Below, in pieces: positions 33,438 to 40,724 of a stretch of DNA of 48,812 nt (position 1 is its first letter; each line of letters starts with the position of its first letter). Where the stretch lies: assembly GCA_046757645.1 (NCBI GenBank), contig JBHHYS010000006.1, positions 1 to 48,812 of the forward strand, read 5' to 3'. The notes under the pieces were generated by a model that ran no database searches, had not been told where the DNA came from, and saw only the letters and a program-made list of their open reading frames with translations. Source of the stretch: JBHHYS01 sp046757645. GTDB lineage: Bacteria; Acidobacteriota; Terriglobia; Acidiferrales; 2-02-FULL-67-57. The position numbers were made by a program, and so were the translations under genes.

Positions 33438-33644
33438 GCTCGCCACCTGCCGAAGACACCGCCAAGAGACAAAATCGGCACAAGGTTGTTAATTGACTGA
33501 AAAACCAGTTCCTGGGGAATGCCACGCACTGCTCGGTTGACACCTGGACCTGCGAGCTTCCGGGGAGATTCGACTGGCAGTTCACAACCCGCAAGGGGCC
33601 AAGGGCTTACTGACGCCCTCCCCCGACCGGCTTTCGGCCAGCTT

Positions 33645-33660
33645 TGGCCGGTCAGTTGCT
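33645..33660 (+). promoter_or_regulatory. Candidate sigma-54 promoter of the redox operon
   Basis: TGGCCGGTCAGTTGCT against TGGCACGN4TTGCW: two mismatches, GG and GC ten bases apart, TTGCT intact. Predicted start about 33671, 21 bases ahead of ATG 33693. Confidence 0.65.
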
Positions 33661-33692
33661 CCAATGAAGCGCGAGGAAGGGGAGGAGGGTGC

Positions 33693-33899
33693 ATGCGCGT
33701 GGACAAGGGCGAACTGACGGAATTCGTGATCGGGCGCTACATCTGCCCGAGGACTAAGCTGCCAGCCACGCTGAAGGCATCGCGCCCGCTGGCTTTTGTG
33801 GAGTGGCCGGTGGTGGTGGAAAAGTGCGCCAGCTGTGGCCACCGGCATGTGCTCCAGTCTGGAGAGGTGTATCACCGCCCGGTATTTGGCTACGAGTAG
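33693..33899 (+). CDS. Small zinc-ribbon-like protein
   Basis: 68 residues. ATG 33693 is preceded by GGGGAGGAGGG. YICPRTKLP near the start and VEKCASCGHRHVL later resemble the compact CPxTG...CxxCGxxH zinc-ribbon proteins; visible metal-binding candidates are Cys18, Cys45, Cys48 and His50/His52. It follows a sigma-54 promoter match. A degraded copy of its last 25 codons lies at 34446-34520, in front of the intact NuoE-like gene, with the same 63-bp spacing to the next start codon. It probably belongs to the redox operon; role unknown. Confidence 0.75.
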   Translation: MRVDKGELTEFVIGRYICPRTKLPATLKASRPLAFVEWPVVVEKCASCGHRHVLQSGEVYHRPVFGYE

Positions 33900-33962
33900 G
33901 GCTGGTGGGGGCGTGCCTACAGAGGTTCTGCCGGGCGCCAGGAGAACGCGCCGAACCACGCG

Positions 33963-34065
33963 ATGAGTGAGACCATAAACGTGGACGAGTTCCTTCCCCG
34001 CTCGTCAGAACGCGCCGAAATCCTGTCCCCGATCGTGTAGGAAATCCAAAGAGCAGTTCCCCGGC
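33963..34065 (+). pseudogene. Decayed 5' copy of the NuoE-like gene
   Basis: Translates MSETINVDEFLPRSSERAEI then LSPIV, a TAG stop (34038-34040), then EIQRAVP. The intact gene reads MSETLNLDEFLRDWPERAEN then LIPVLQEIQAQF. The similarity fades after about 35 codons. It sits 63 bp after the zinc-ribbon-like gene exactly as the intact pair does. Confidence 0.85.
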
Positions 34066-34223
34066 CGGAAGGCCGCTGCGTGCGCTCGCCTACTCGCACC
34101 CCCAAGTTCTCCTCAAGTGGGGGAAATTGCGCTGGGCGCGGCTTGGCACCCACTTCGAGCCTGCCAGCCCTCCCGACCAGTTACATAACCAACTTAGAAC
34201 CAACGGATTAACCCCGGCGCGCT

Positions 34224-34239
34224 TGGCATCCGACGTGCC
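34224..34239 (+). promoter_or_regulatory. Weak sigma-54 promoter match ahead of the gdh fragment
   Basis: TGGCATCCGACGTGCC; GG-N10-GC spacing is kept but four bases differ from consensus. About 100 bp ahead of ATG 34343. Low confidence. Confidence 0.25.
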
Positions 34240-34342
34240 CTGGACTGCCGGAGGGGAGCCCTGTGTGGGGCGGAACCAGCTCTACCTCTCGGCTGCGATG
34301 GCGGACAACGATTCCCGACCCGGGAGACGAAAGGAGCAGAAT

Positions 34343-34450
34343 ATGAAGGGACTAAACCCGTTTGCAATCGCGCAAGACCGCGTGGACGCGTGTGCCAAGG
34401 TCCTCAAGCTGGACCCGGTCGTGCAAGCCATACTGCGCGTTCCGGTGCGC
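34343..34450 (+). pseudogene. 5' fragment of a glutamate dehydrogenase gene
   Basis: ATG with AAAGGAGCAG upstream. Reads MKGLNPFAIAQDRVDACAKV then LKLDPVVQAILRVPVRQL, the N-terminal helix region of the Glu/Leu/Phe/Val dehydrogenase family (LNPFxIAQxQxDxAAxxLxLDPxxxxILRxPxRxL). After about 36 codons the similarity ends at GGTGCGCCAACTT, where the sequence continues as the tail of a zinc-ribbon-like gene in another frame. The C-terminal part of a gdh gene is found 4.7 kb downstream at 39192. Confidence 0.82.
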
Positions 34451-34520
34451 CAACTTCGGACAGATGCATCTGCTGCATTCCCAAGACGTATATGGCCCAC
34501 CTGTCTTTAGCTACGAGTAA
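34446..34520 (+). pseudogene. 3' remnant of a second zinc-ribbon-like gene
   Basis: Reads CANFGQMHLLHSQDVYGPPV then FSYE and TAA; the intact protein ends CASCGHRHVLQSGEVYHRPV then FGYE. The start has been replaced by the gdh fragment. It is 63 bp ahead of the NuoE-like gene. Confidence 0.85.
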
Positions 34521-34583
34521 ACCTACCGTAGGCACGCTGAGGGGTGTGGTGGAGTCCGCCAGCAGAGCGCGGAGAGCCAAGCG

Positions 34584-35066
34584 ATGAGCGAAACCCTCAA
34601 CCTGGATGAGTTCCTGCGCGACTGGCCAGAACGCGCCGAAAACCTCATCCCCGTCCTGCAGGAGATCCAAGCCCAGTTCCACTACCTGCCTGAGCCAGTG
34701 CTACGAGAAGCAGCCCAGAGGCTGGATGTTCCTCTCACTGAGGTGTTCCACGTCGCCACCTTCTACAACTGCTTCAGCCTGGAGCCGGTGGGCAGGCACC
34801 TGGTGCAGATCTGCCTGGGAACCGCCTGCCACGTCCGCGGTGCCCCCCGAGTGCTGGACCGACTCCTGCGAGAACTCAACCTCGGGGCTCCGGGCACCAC
34901 AAGAGACTACGAGTTTACCGTCAGGACGGTGCGCTGCGTTGGTTGTTGTGGCCTCGCACCCGTAGTGCGCGTCAACAACACCACGCATCCCCACCTGACC
35001 CAGACCAAGGTGCGCAGCCTGCTGAAGAAATACGGCCCCGAAGAGAAAGCCCCGGCGGCCGGCTAG
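34584..35066 (+). CDS. NuoE/HoxE/HydC-like [2Fe-2S] subunit
   Basis: 160 residues, usual length. Thioredoxin-like [2Fe-2S] domain with ligands Cys77 and Cys82 (CLGTAC) and Cys118 and Cys122 (CVGCC), preceded by the helical N-terminal part with LIPVLQEIQAQFHYLPEPVL and VFHVATFYNCF. In complex I, NAD-reducing hydrogenases and bifurcating enzymes this subunit pairs with the NuoF-like flavoprotein. The NuoF-like gene follows after 17 bp. No hydrogenase or complex I membrane genes are nearby. Confidence 0.95.
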   Translation: MSETLNLDEFLRDWPERAENLIPVLQEIQAQFHYLPEPVLREAAQRLDVPLTEVFHVATFYNCFSLEPVGRHLVQICLGTACHVRGAPRVLDRLLRELNLGAPGTTRDYEFTVRTVRCVGCCGLAPVVRVNNTTHPHLTQTKVRSLLKKYGPEEKAPAAG

Positions 35067-35083
35067 AGCAGACGAGGCCGGCG

Positions 35084-36937
35084 ATGCCCAAGCTCCAATC
35101 GGTAGAAGAACTGGAGGCACTACGGACAGCCTGCCGAGAACGACGCGACCCGCAGCGCCCCTGCCTGACCCTATGCGCTGGAAGCGGATGCACGGCTTCC
35201 GGGGCGCATGACGTGTTGCGGGCACTGCGCAGGGCCGTCGAACGCCAGGGGCTCCAAGAGGCCGTCGAAGTCAAGAGCACCGGCTGCCATGGGTTCTGCG
35301 CGAAGGGTCCGGTGATGATCGTTTGGCCCGAAGGGATTTTCTACAACCGGGTGACGCCACCGGACGCGGCTGACATTGTGGCCAGCATCAGCAACGGCCG
35401 GCGGCCCGTGGAGCGGTTGCTCTATCGAGACCCGGTCACCGGCGAGCGGGTGCTGCGCGAAGATGAGGTTCCCTTCTACCGCCGGCAGCGGCGCATCCTT
35501 TTCGCCAACAACGGTCGGATCGATCCCAAGCAAATCGAGGACTACCTGCGGGTCGGCGGCTACACCGCGCTACGGCGGGTGCTCGCCGCCCTGACTCCCG
35601 AGCAGGTGGTCGAGGGGGTGAAACGCTCCGGGCTGCGTGGGCGGGGCGGTGCCGGCTTCCCCACCGGGGTGAAGTGGGAGGTAATTCGCCAGCAGAAGGC
35701 CACGCCCAAGTACATCATCTGCAACGCCGACGAAGGCGACCCCGGCGCCTTCATGGACCGCAGCCTCCTGGAAGGCAACCCCCACAGCGTGCTCGAGGGA
35801 ATGATGATTGGCGCCTACGCGCTGGGGGTGGGCAAAGGCTTCATCTACGTGCGCGCCGAATACCCGCTGGCGGTCCAACATCTGCGCGTCGCCATCGCCC
35901 AGGCCGAGGAGTATGGGCTGTTGGGCGACAACATTTTGGGTTCAGGGTTGAGCTTCCGTGTCCGCCTGGTGCAAGGTGCGGGCGCCTTTGTCTGCGGCGA
36001 AGAAACGGCGCTGATCGCCTCCGTCGAGGGCCGTGTGGGCGAACCCCAGCCGCGCCCACCCTTTCCGGCAGAGAAAGGGCTGTGGGGCAAGCCCACGGTG
36101 ATCAACAACGTCAAGACCTGGGCCAGCGTCCCGGTGATCGTCAACCGGGGCGCCGACTGGTACACCTCCATCGGCACCGAGCGCAGCAAAGGGACCATGG
36201 TGTTCTCACTCGTGGGCAAGATCAACAACACCGGACTGGTGGAAGTCCCCATGGGCATTACGTTGCGGGAAATGATTTACGGCATCGGCGGCGGGATACC
36301 CAACGGGAACCAGCTCAAGGCGGTGCAAATCGGCGGCCCGTCGGGCGGTTGCATCCCGGCCAGCTTGATCGACCTGCCCACCGACTACGAGGAGTTGACC
36401 CAAGCGGGCTCCATGATGGGCTCGGGAGGCATGGTGGTGATGGACGAGACCACTTGCATGGTGGACGTGGCCCGCTACTTCATGGAGTTCCTGGAGGAAG
36501 AATCCTGCGGCAAGTGCTTCCCCTGCCGCAAAGGCACCCAGCGCCTGCGCCAGATTCTCACGCGCATCTCCCAGGGCCAGGGCAGCGAAGACGACCTCCA
36601 GCTCTTGGACGACATGAGCTGGATGATGCGGGAGACCTCGCTCTGCGGGCTGGGGCAAACCGCCGCCAACCCGGTGTTGACCACCCTGCGCTACTTCCGC
36701 GATGAATACTTGGCGCACGTGCGGGAAAAGCGCTGCCCGGCTAAAGTCTGCAGGGAGCTGATCACCTACAGCATCGAGCCGACGCTCTGCGACGGCTGCC
36801 ACGCCTGCGTGCGGGTCTGCACCACCGACGCCATCCTGGGGGAGAAGAAGGAGGCCCACACCATCGACACCGGCAAGTGCATCAAGTGCGGCGCCTGCCT
36901 GGAGGTTTGCCAGCCCCAGGCGGTGCTGGTGAGCTGA
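35084..36937 (+). CDS. NuoF/HydB-like NAD(P)H-binding flavoprotein with extra ferredoxin domains
   Basis: 617 residues. N-terminal thioredoxin-like [2Fe-2S] domain (Cys31, Cys36, Cys68, Cys72). Central NuoF domain with GRGGAGFPTGVKW, NADEGDPGAFMDR (FMN and NADH site) and ESCGKCFPCRKG plus a later Cys in TSLCGLGQ for the [4Fe-4S] cluster. C-terminal two-[4Fe-4S] ferredoxin: CDGCHACVRVC and CIKCGACLEVC. This three-part layout is that of HydB-type subunits of soluble, often electron-bifurcating enzymes, not of complex I NuoF, which lacks both ends. ATG 35084 fits. Likely contact point for NAD(P)H and ferredoxin. Confidence 0.96.
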   Translation: MPKLQSVEELEALRTACRERRDPQRPCLTLCAGSGCTASGAHDVLRALRRAVERQGLQEAVEVKSTGCHGFCAKGPVMIVWPEGIFYNRVTPPDAADIVASISNGRRPVERLLYRDPVTGERVLREDEVPFYRRQRRILFANNGRIDPKQIEDYLRVGGYTALRRVLAALTPEQVVEGVKRSGLRGRGGAGFPTGVKWEVIRQQKATPKYIICNADEGDPGAFMDRSLLEGNPHSVLEGMMIGAYALGVGKGFIYVRAEYPLAVQHLRVAIAQAEEYGLLGDNILGSGLSFRVRLVQGAGAFVCGEETALIASVEGRVGEPQPRPPFPAEKGLWGKPTVINNVKTWASVPVIVNRGADWYTSIGTERSKGTMVFSLVGKINNTGLVEVPMGITLREMIYGIGGGIPNGNQLKAVQIGGPSGGCIPASLIDLPTDYEELTQAGSMMGSGGMVVMDETTCMVDVARYFMEFLEEESCGKCFPCRKGTQRLRQILTRISQGQGSEDDLQLLDDMSWMMRETSLCGLGQTAANPVLTTLRYFRDEYLAHVREKRCPAKVCRELITYSIEPTLCDGCHACVRVCTTDAILGEKKEAHTIDTGKCIKCGACLEVCQPQAVLVS

Positions 36938-36947
36938 GGAGAGGCGC

Positions 36948-37592
36948 GTGCCGAGGCTGAACATCAACGGCATCGAGCTTGAGGTCGAACCCGGCACTAC
37001 TGTACTGGAGGCGGCGCGCTTCCTGGGTATTCCCATCCCCACCCTCTGCCACGACGACGGCTTGACCCCCTACGGGGCCTGCCGATTGTGCCTAGTGGAG
37101 GCGGGCCCGCCGCCCCGCAGTAAACTGCAAAGTGCCTGCACACTCGTTGTCGACGACAGGCTGGTGGTCAAGACGCATTCGGCCCGCGTGGAGCGCGCTC
37201 GCCAGTTGCTCCTGGAACTCTACGTGGCCACCTGCCCGCAGTCGAAGACCATCCAGGACCTGGCCAGCCGCTACGGCCTCCGCCGGGTGCGGCTCGAACC
37301 CGAATTTGAGGATTGCATCCAGTGCGGCAAGTGCGTCCGCATGTGTCGGGAGCAGATGATGGCCGGGGCCATCGGCTTCGCCTACCGGGGGCCGCGCCGT
37401 AAGGTAATGAGCCCCTTCCGCCCCCAGTCCGATCTCTGCCGGCAGTGCGGAGCCTGCCTCTACATCTGCCCGGTAGTGGAACTCGACCCCGCCATGTGCT
37501 TTCTCGATCCCGGCGTGGCCTGCGAGCTGGCCGGCCCGCTGCGGCAGGATTTGGTTTGCCCGAGCGAAAAACCAAAGCAGAGTCCCAAGTAA
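36948..37592 (+). CDS. HoxU/NuoG-N-terminal-like iron-sulfur protein
   Basis: 214 residues from GTG 36948 with TGAGGAGAGGC upstream. Plant-type [2Fe-2S] domain (Cys34, Cys45, Cys48, Cys64), a middle HSARVERARQLLLELYVATC segment where the usual NuoG-type [4Fe-4S] motif (HxxxCxxC) is only partly kept, then two [4Fe-4S] sites CIQCGKCVRMC and CRQCGACLYIC. This corresponds to HoxU or to the N-terminal part of HydA/NuoG, an electron wire from the flavoprotein to the catalytic subunit. The catalytic subunit would then be the glutamate-synthase-like protein encoded 13 bp downstream. Confidence 0.93.
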   Translation: MPRLNINGIELEVEPGTTVLEAARFLGIPIPTLCHDDGLTPYGACRLCLVEAGPPPRSKLQSACTLVVDDRLVVKTHSARVERARQLLLELYVATCPQSKTIQDLASRYGLRRVRLEPEFEDCIQCGKCVRMCREQMMAGAIGFAYRGPRRKVMSPFRPQSDLCRQCGACLYICPVVELDPAMCFLDPGVACELAGPLRQDLVCPSEKPKQSPK

Positions 37593-37605
37593 AGGAGAGG
37601 TTCCC

Positions 37606-39189
37606 ATGACGTACTCGCGCCTGAACGCTTCGGCAGCGACCTTGACCAAGAACCGCACTGACGATTCGATCAGCCCCTTCAGCGGGATGTGCACCACCTG
37701 TCTCGACGGCTGCATCGGCATGTGCGAGATTGGCAAGTCGGCCTACCGCGGCCCGGAGATGATCTACCCGCAGCCCTTCGGGATCATCACCACCGCCTCG
37801 GCCAAGAACTATCCCGTGGACCTCTCGCACTTCACTATCCTGGGGCAGGCCACCGGCGCCTGGGGGATCGAGGCCGACAGTAACCGTGCCCTCTTCCCCA
37901 ACGTCAACCTGGAGGTGGTCTTTGGCCACCCCCCCGGCATCCACTCCAAGCTCCCCTTCCTCTTGGCCGCTCTGGGCTCCACATCCATCGCCAGGAACAA
38001 CTGGGAGAGCTTGGCCGTGGGGGCTGCCATCACCGGCACCTGCTTGACCGTGGGAGAAAACGTCTGCGGCATGGACCCTGAGTCGCAGCTCTCGAACGGA
38101 CACCTTCTTTCCAGCCGGGAGCTCGAGTGGCGGGTGCGCAGCTTCCGGGAATGGCAGGAGGACGGCTACGGCGAGATTATCGTGCAAGCCAACGTCGAAG
38201 ACACCATGCTGGGTGTCCACGAGTACGCCATCACCAAGCTGGGCGTCAAAGCTGTGGAACTGAAGTGGGGCCAGGGAGCCAAAGACATCGGCGGCGAGGT
38301 CAAAATCCGCGACCTCGCCCAGGCCCGCCTGCTCAAACAGCGCGGCTATGTGGTGCTCCCCGATCCCGAAGACCCGGTGGTGGCGGAGGCCTTCCAGCGC
38401 GGCAGCTTCCGCGAATTCGAGCGCCACTCCCGCATGGGGATGGCCAACCGCGATGCCTTCCTGCGCCGCGTCGAAGAGCTGCGTCGGTGCGGGGCTCAGT
38501 GGGTGACGCTGAAGACCGGGGCCTACCGGCCCGCGGACCTGGCGCGCGCAGTGAAATGGTCCTCGGAGGCCGGAATTGACTTGCTCACCGTGGACGCTGC
38601 CGGGGGCGGCACCGGGATGAGCCCCTGGCGGATGATGAACGAGTGGGGCATCCCTGGGGTCGAGCTCCACTCACTCCTGCGCGAATACTGCGACCGCCTG
38701 GCCAAGAAGGGCCACTACCTTCCCCCCATCGCCCTGGCCGGTGGCTTCACCTTTGAAGACCAGGTGTTCAAAGGGCTCGCGTTGGGGGCGCCTTACGTCA
38801 AGCTGATCGCCTGGGCGCGCAGCCCGTTGGCGGCCGCCATGGTGGGCAAGACCATCGGGCGGCACATCGAGGCGAACAGCCTGCCCGTCTACATTGAGCG
38901 CTTCGGCACCACAGTGAGCGAGGTCTTCGTCACCGCCCCCGAACTCCAGGAGCGCTTCAAAGACCGCTTCGGCAAACTCCCCCCCGGAGCGATCGGCCTC
39001 TATACCTACTACCAGCGGGCGGCGCAGGGGTTGCGGCAGTTGATGTGCGGCGCGCGCAAGTTCGGGCTGCAGTACATCTCCCGCGACGACATCGCCGCGC
39101 TCACCCCGCGCGCCAGCGAAATCAGCGGGATTCCGCTGGTAACCGACGCAGACCGCGAAGAAGCCGAGAAGATCCTTTGCGCCGCCTAG
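37606..39189 (+). CDS. Glutamate-synthase-like FMN protein with N-terminal Cys cluster
   Basis: 527 residues. The N-terminal segment SGMCTTCLDGCIGMCEIG holds Cys29, Cys32, Cys36, Cys40. The rest is the FMN-binding (beta/alpha)8 domain of the GltS family: TVDAAGGGTGMSPWRMMNEWGIP, IALAGGFTFEDQVFKGLALGA, and IGRHIEANSL. It lacks the amidotransferase and GXGXG domains of full GltB. Such stand-alone domains may make glutamate from 2-oxoglutarate and ammonia or do another FMN reaction. Context: last gene of the NuoE/NuoF/HoxU-like operon, so it probably receives electrons from that module. AAAGGAGAGG lies upstream of ATG 37606. Confidence 0.93.
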   Translation: MTYSRLNASAATLTKNRTDDSISPFSGMCTTCLDGCIGMCEIGKSAYRGPEMIYPQPFGIITTASAKNYPVDLSHFTILGQATGAWGIEADSNRALFPNVNLEVVFGHPPGIHSKLPFLLAALGSTSIARNNWESLAVGAAITGTCLTVGENVCGMDPESQLSNGHLLSSRELEWRVRSFREWQEDGYGEIIVQANVEDTMLGVHEYAITKLGVKAVELKWGQGAKDIGGEVKIRDLAQARLLKQRGYVVLPDPEDPVVAEAFQRGSFREFERHSRMGMANRDAFLRRVEELRRCGAQWVTLKTGAYRPADLARAVKWSSEAGIDLLTVDAAGGGTGMSPWRMMNEWGIPGVELHSLLREYCDRLAKKGHYLPPIALAGGFTFEDQVFKGLALGAPYVKLIAWARSPLAAAMVGKTIGRHIEANSLPVYIERFGTTVSEVFVTAPELQERFKDRFGKLPPGAIGLYTYYQRAAQGLRQLMCGARKFGLQYISRDDIAALTPRASEISGIPLVTDADREEAEKILCAA

Positions 39190-39191
39190 AG

Positions 39192-39437
39192 AACCGGTAC
39201 TTCGAGTGGGTGCAGAACCTGTACGAATACTACTGGCCGGAGGAGGAGGTCCACCAGAAACTGGATGTCAAGATGACCAAAGCCTTCCACGACACCTTGC
39301 AGACCTCGCTCGAATACAATGTCGATATGATGACCGCCGCCTATGTCGTGGCTGTGCGCAGAGTGGCGGAGGCGATGCAGCTACGAGGCTGGGTAAGTGC
39401 TGTCTACCGCGGCCCGGCGGTGGTGCGCGCCGCCTAG
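39192..39437 (+). pseudogene. 3' fragment of a glutamate dehydrogenase gene
   Basis: In the frame that begins immediately after the GltS-like stop: NRYFEWVQNLYEYYWPEEEV, then VAVRRVAEAMQLRGW near the end. This is the C-terminal block of the Glu/Leu/Phe/Val dehydrogenase family (SYFEWVQNxxxxYW...AAYxxAxxRVAxAMxxRG). The catalytic and dinucleotide-binding middle is absent here, and the N-terminal piece is at 34343. There is no start codon of its own. Confidence 0.87.
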
Positions 39438-39750
39438 CCGCCCTCGCCTCCCGAGTGGCAGAAAGCCCGAGGCCTCTTGCGTCCGTAGCCGCGAGTCCGG
39501 GCCCATCATCTACAACCCGGAGAGCCGCTGCAGCAGAGCCGAGGGAAACCCGCCTGCGACGGCAGACCACTTCTTTGTGCTCAGAGAACAGACCCGGGGG
39601 GGTGCCAACCCTGATTTGGCCTATTACCTGAGTCTGCCTTAGCTTGCCGCTGCGGTGCGCTCCTTGGTGGCCAACCAGCCCCTGGCGTTGACTTGCCCGG
39701 AGGCGCGGCCTAAGATGGCGGGCATCCACATCACACAAAGAGAAGATTCC
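39438..39750. other. Intergenic region after the gdh fragment
   Basis: About 310 bp with no gene that I can support. Base composition falls towards the following VOC genes. Confidence 0.5.
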
Positions 39751-40200
39751 GTGGCATTTCGGGTTGAACAAATCGACCACGTTGAGCTCTATGTGCCGGA
39801 CCAGTATGAGGCGGCCCGTTGGTACAAGGATGTGTTGGGCTTCGAGGTTCTTCCCGCATACGAACACTGGGCCAGCGAGGGCGGCCCCTTGATAATTTCC
39901 TGCAAAGGAGGCCCAAGTAAGTTGGCGCTTTTCAAGGGAGAGGTGCGTAGCTCGGATAGGACCTCGTGGTATCGCCGCGTGGCGTTTCGCGTGACCGGTC
40001 AGGGCTTCATCGAATTTCTCCGGAGATTGGACTCACAGCCCGTGTATGAGGACGGCGGCAAGCAGGTAAGCGCGAAAGACTCCGTTGACCATGGCAAGGC
40101 GTTTTCAATCTATTTCTGTGACCCGTACGGTCACCCACTTGAAGTATGCACCTACGATTACCAGCACGTATTCCAATTTCTCCACGCTGGCGAGGATTGA
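39751..40200 (+). CDS. VOC-superfamily protein
   Basis: 149 residues from GTG 39751 (AGAGAAG upstream). FRVEQIDHVELYVPDQYEAARWYKDVLGFEVL opens a single VOC domain; FSIYFCDPYGHPLEVCTYDY closes it. Metal ligands probably His (DHVEL) and Glu (LEVCTY). Substrate unknown. An ATG at 39715 is an alternative start. The next VOC gene starts 4 bp after its stop. Confidence 0.82.
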   Translation: MAFRVEQIDHVELYVPDQYEAARWYKDVLGFEVLPAYEHWASEGGPLIISCKGGPSKLALFKGEVRSSDRTSWYRRVAFRVTGQGFIEFLRRLDSQPVYEDGGKQVSAKDSVDHGKAFSIYFCDPYGHPLEVCTYDYQHVFQFLHAGED

Positions 40201-40204
40201 TCTT

Positions 40205-40603
40205 ATGGGGAGCCGAGAATTCCGGGTGGTGTTGCGCACAAAGACGTTCGAGGACTATGAGACTACAGTTGCCTTCTACCGTGACGGGCTGGAGTTACCT
40301 GTTATTGCTTCTTGGGACAGGGACCGCGACCGGGGAACTCTGCTACGGGCTGCGTCCGGCATCATCGAAGTGTTGGCCACTGCACCAGGCATGGAGTTCA
40401 GTCTAGTCGATGAAGGGCCACCTCGGGGTGTCACCATTGCCATCGAAGTGGAGGACGTGGATAGCTACTTTAGGCGTATTCGCGAGAAAGGCGTGGCAAT
40501 CAGGACTGAGCCTGAGCACCAATCCTGGAACCATCGGACTTTTACATTGACGGACCCACTCGGTGTTGTTGTGTACGTCTTCTCCGCATCCTCCGCCGCA
40601 TGA
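40205..40603 (+). CDS. VOC-superfamily protein, second in tandem
   Basis: 132 residues. FRVVLRTKTFEDYETTVAFYRDGLELPV, then TLTDPLGVVVYVFSASSAA. Coupled to the preceding VOC gene (4-bp gap). Its last bases (40589-40603) belong to a 29-bp segment repeated at 41573-41601. Confidence 0.82.
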   Translation: MGSREFRVVLRTKTFEDYETTVAFYRDGLELPVIASWDRDRDRGTLLRAASGIIEVLATAPGMEFSLVDEGPPRGVTIAIEVEDVDSYFRRIREKGVAIRTEPEHQSWNHRTFTLTDPLGVVVYVFSASSAA

Positions 40604-40617
40604 ACTTCCCGGAGTAG
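40589..40617. repeat. Direct repeat, left copy (overlaps VOC stop)
   Basis: TCCTCCGCCGCATGAACTTC followed by CCGGAGTAG. 28 of 29 bases match 41573-41601. The pair encloses the exported-protein gene at 40725-41480. Confidence 0.8.
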
Positions 40618-40724
40618 CCTCGTCTCTACAGTTCTCGTTGACACCTTCCAAGCGACAGGAGTAGGGTGGTCTCGAAGTTGGGGCTCCTTTCGATTTACTC
40701 TGACGACAATCTAGGAGGGCAACC

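Larger units (their letters stand above)
33141..33692. other. Divergent intergenic regulatory region
   Basis: About 550 bp between the kinase gene (minus) and the zinc-ribbon-like gene (plus). It is less GC-rich than its surroundings, holds two outward-facing sigma-54 promoter matches and a GGACAAATTGTTC inverted repeat between them. Open frames through it have no coding support. Confidence 0.7.

Noticed and set aside
32097..33500. 467-codon open frame on the plus strand
   Set aside because: Antisense to the histidine kinase and running through the regulatory gap; composition is shadow-like.
34584..37592. NAD-reducing hydrogenase (Hox/Hyd) operon
   Set aside because: The diaphorase-type subunits fit, but no hydrogenase large or small subunit is present; the fourth gene is GltS-like.
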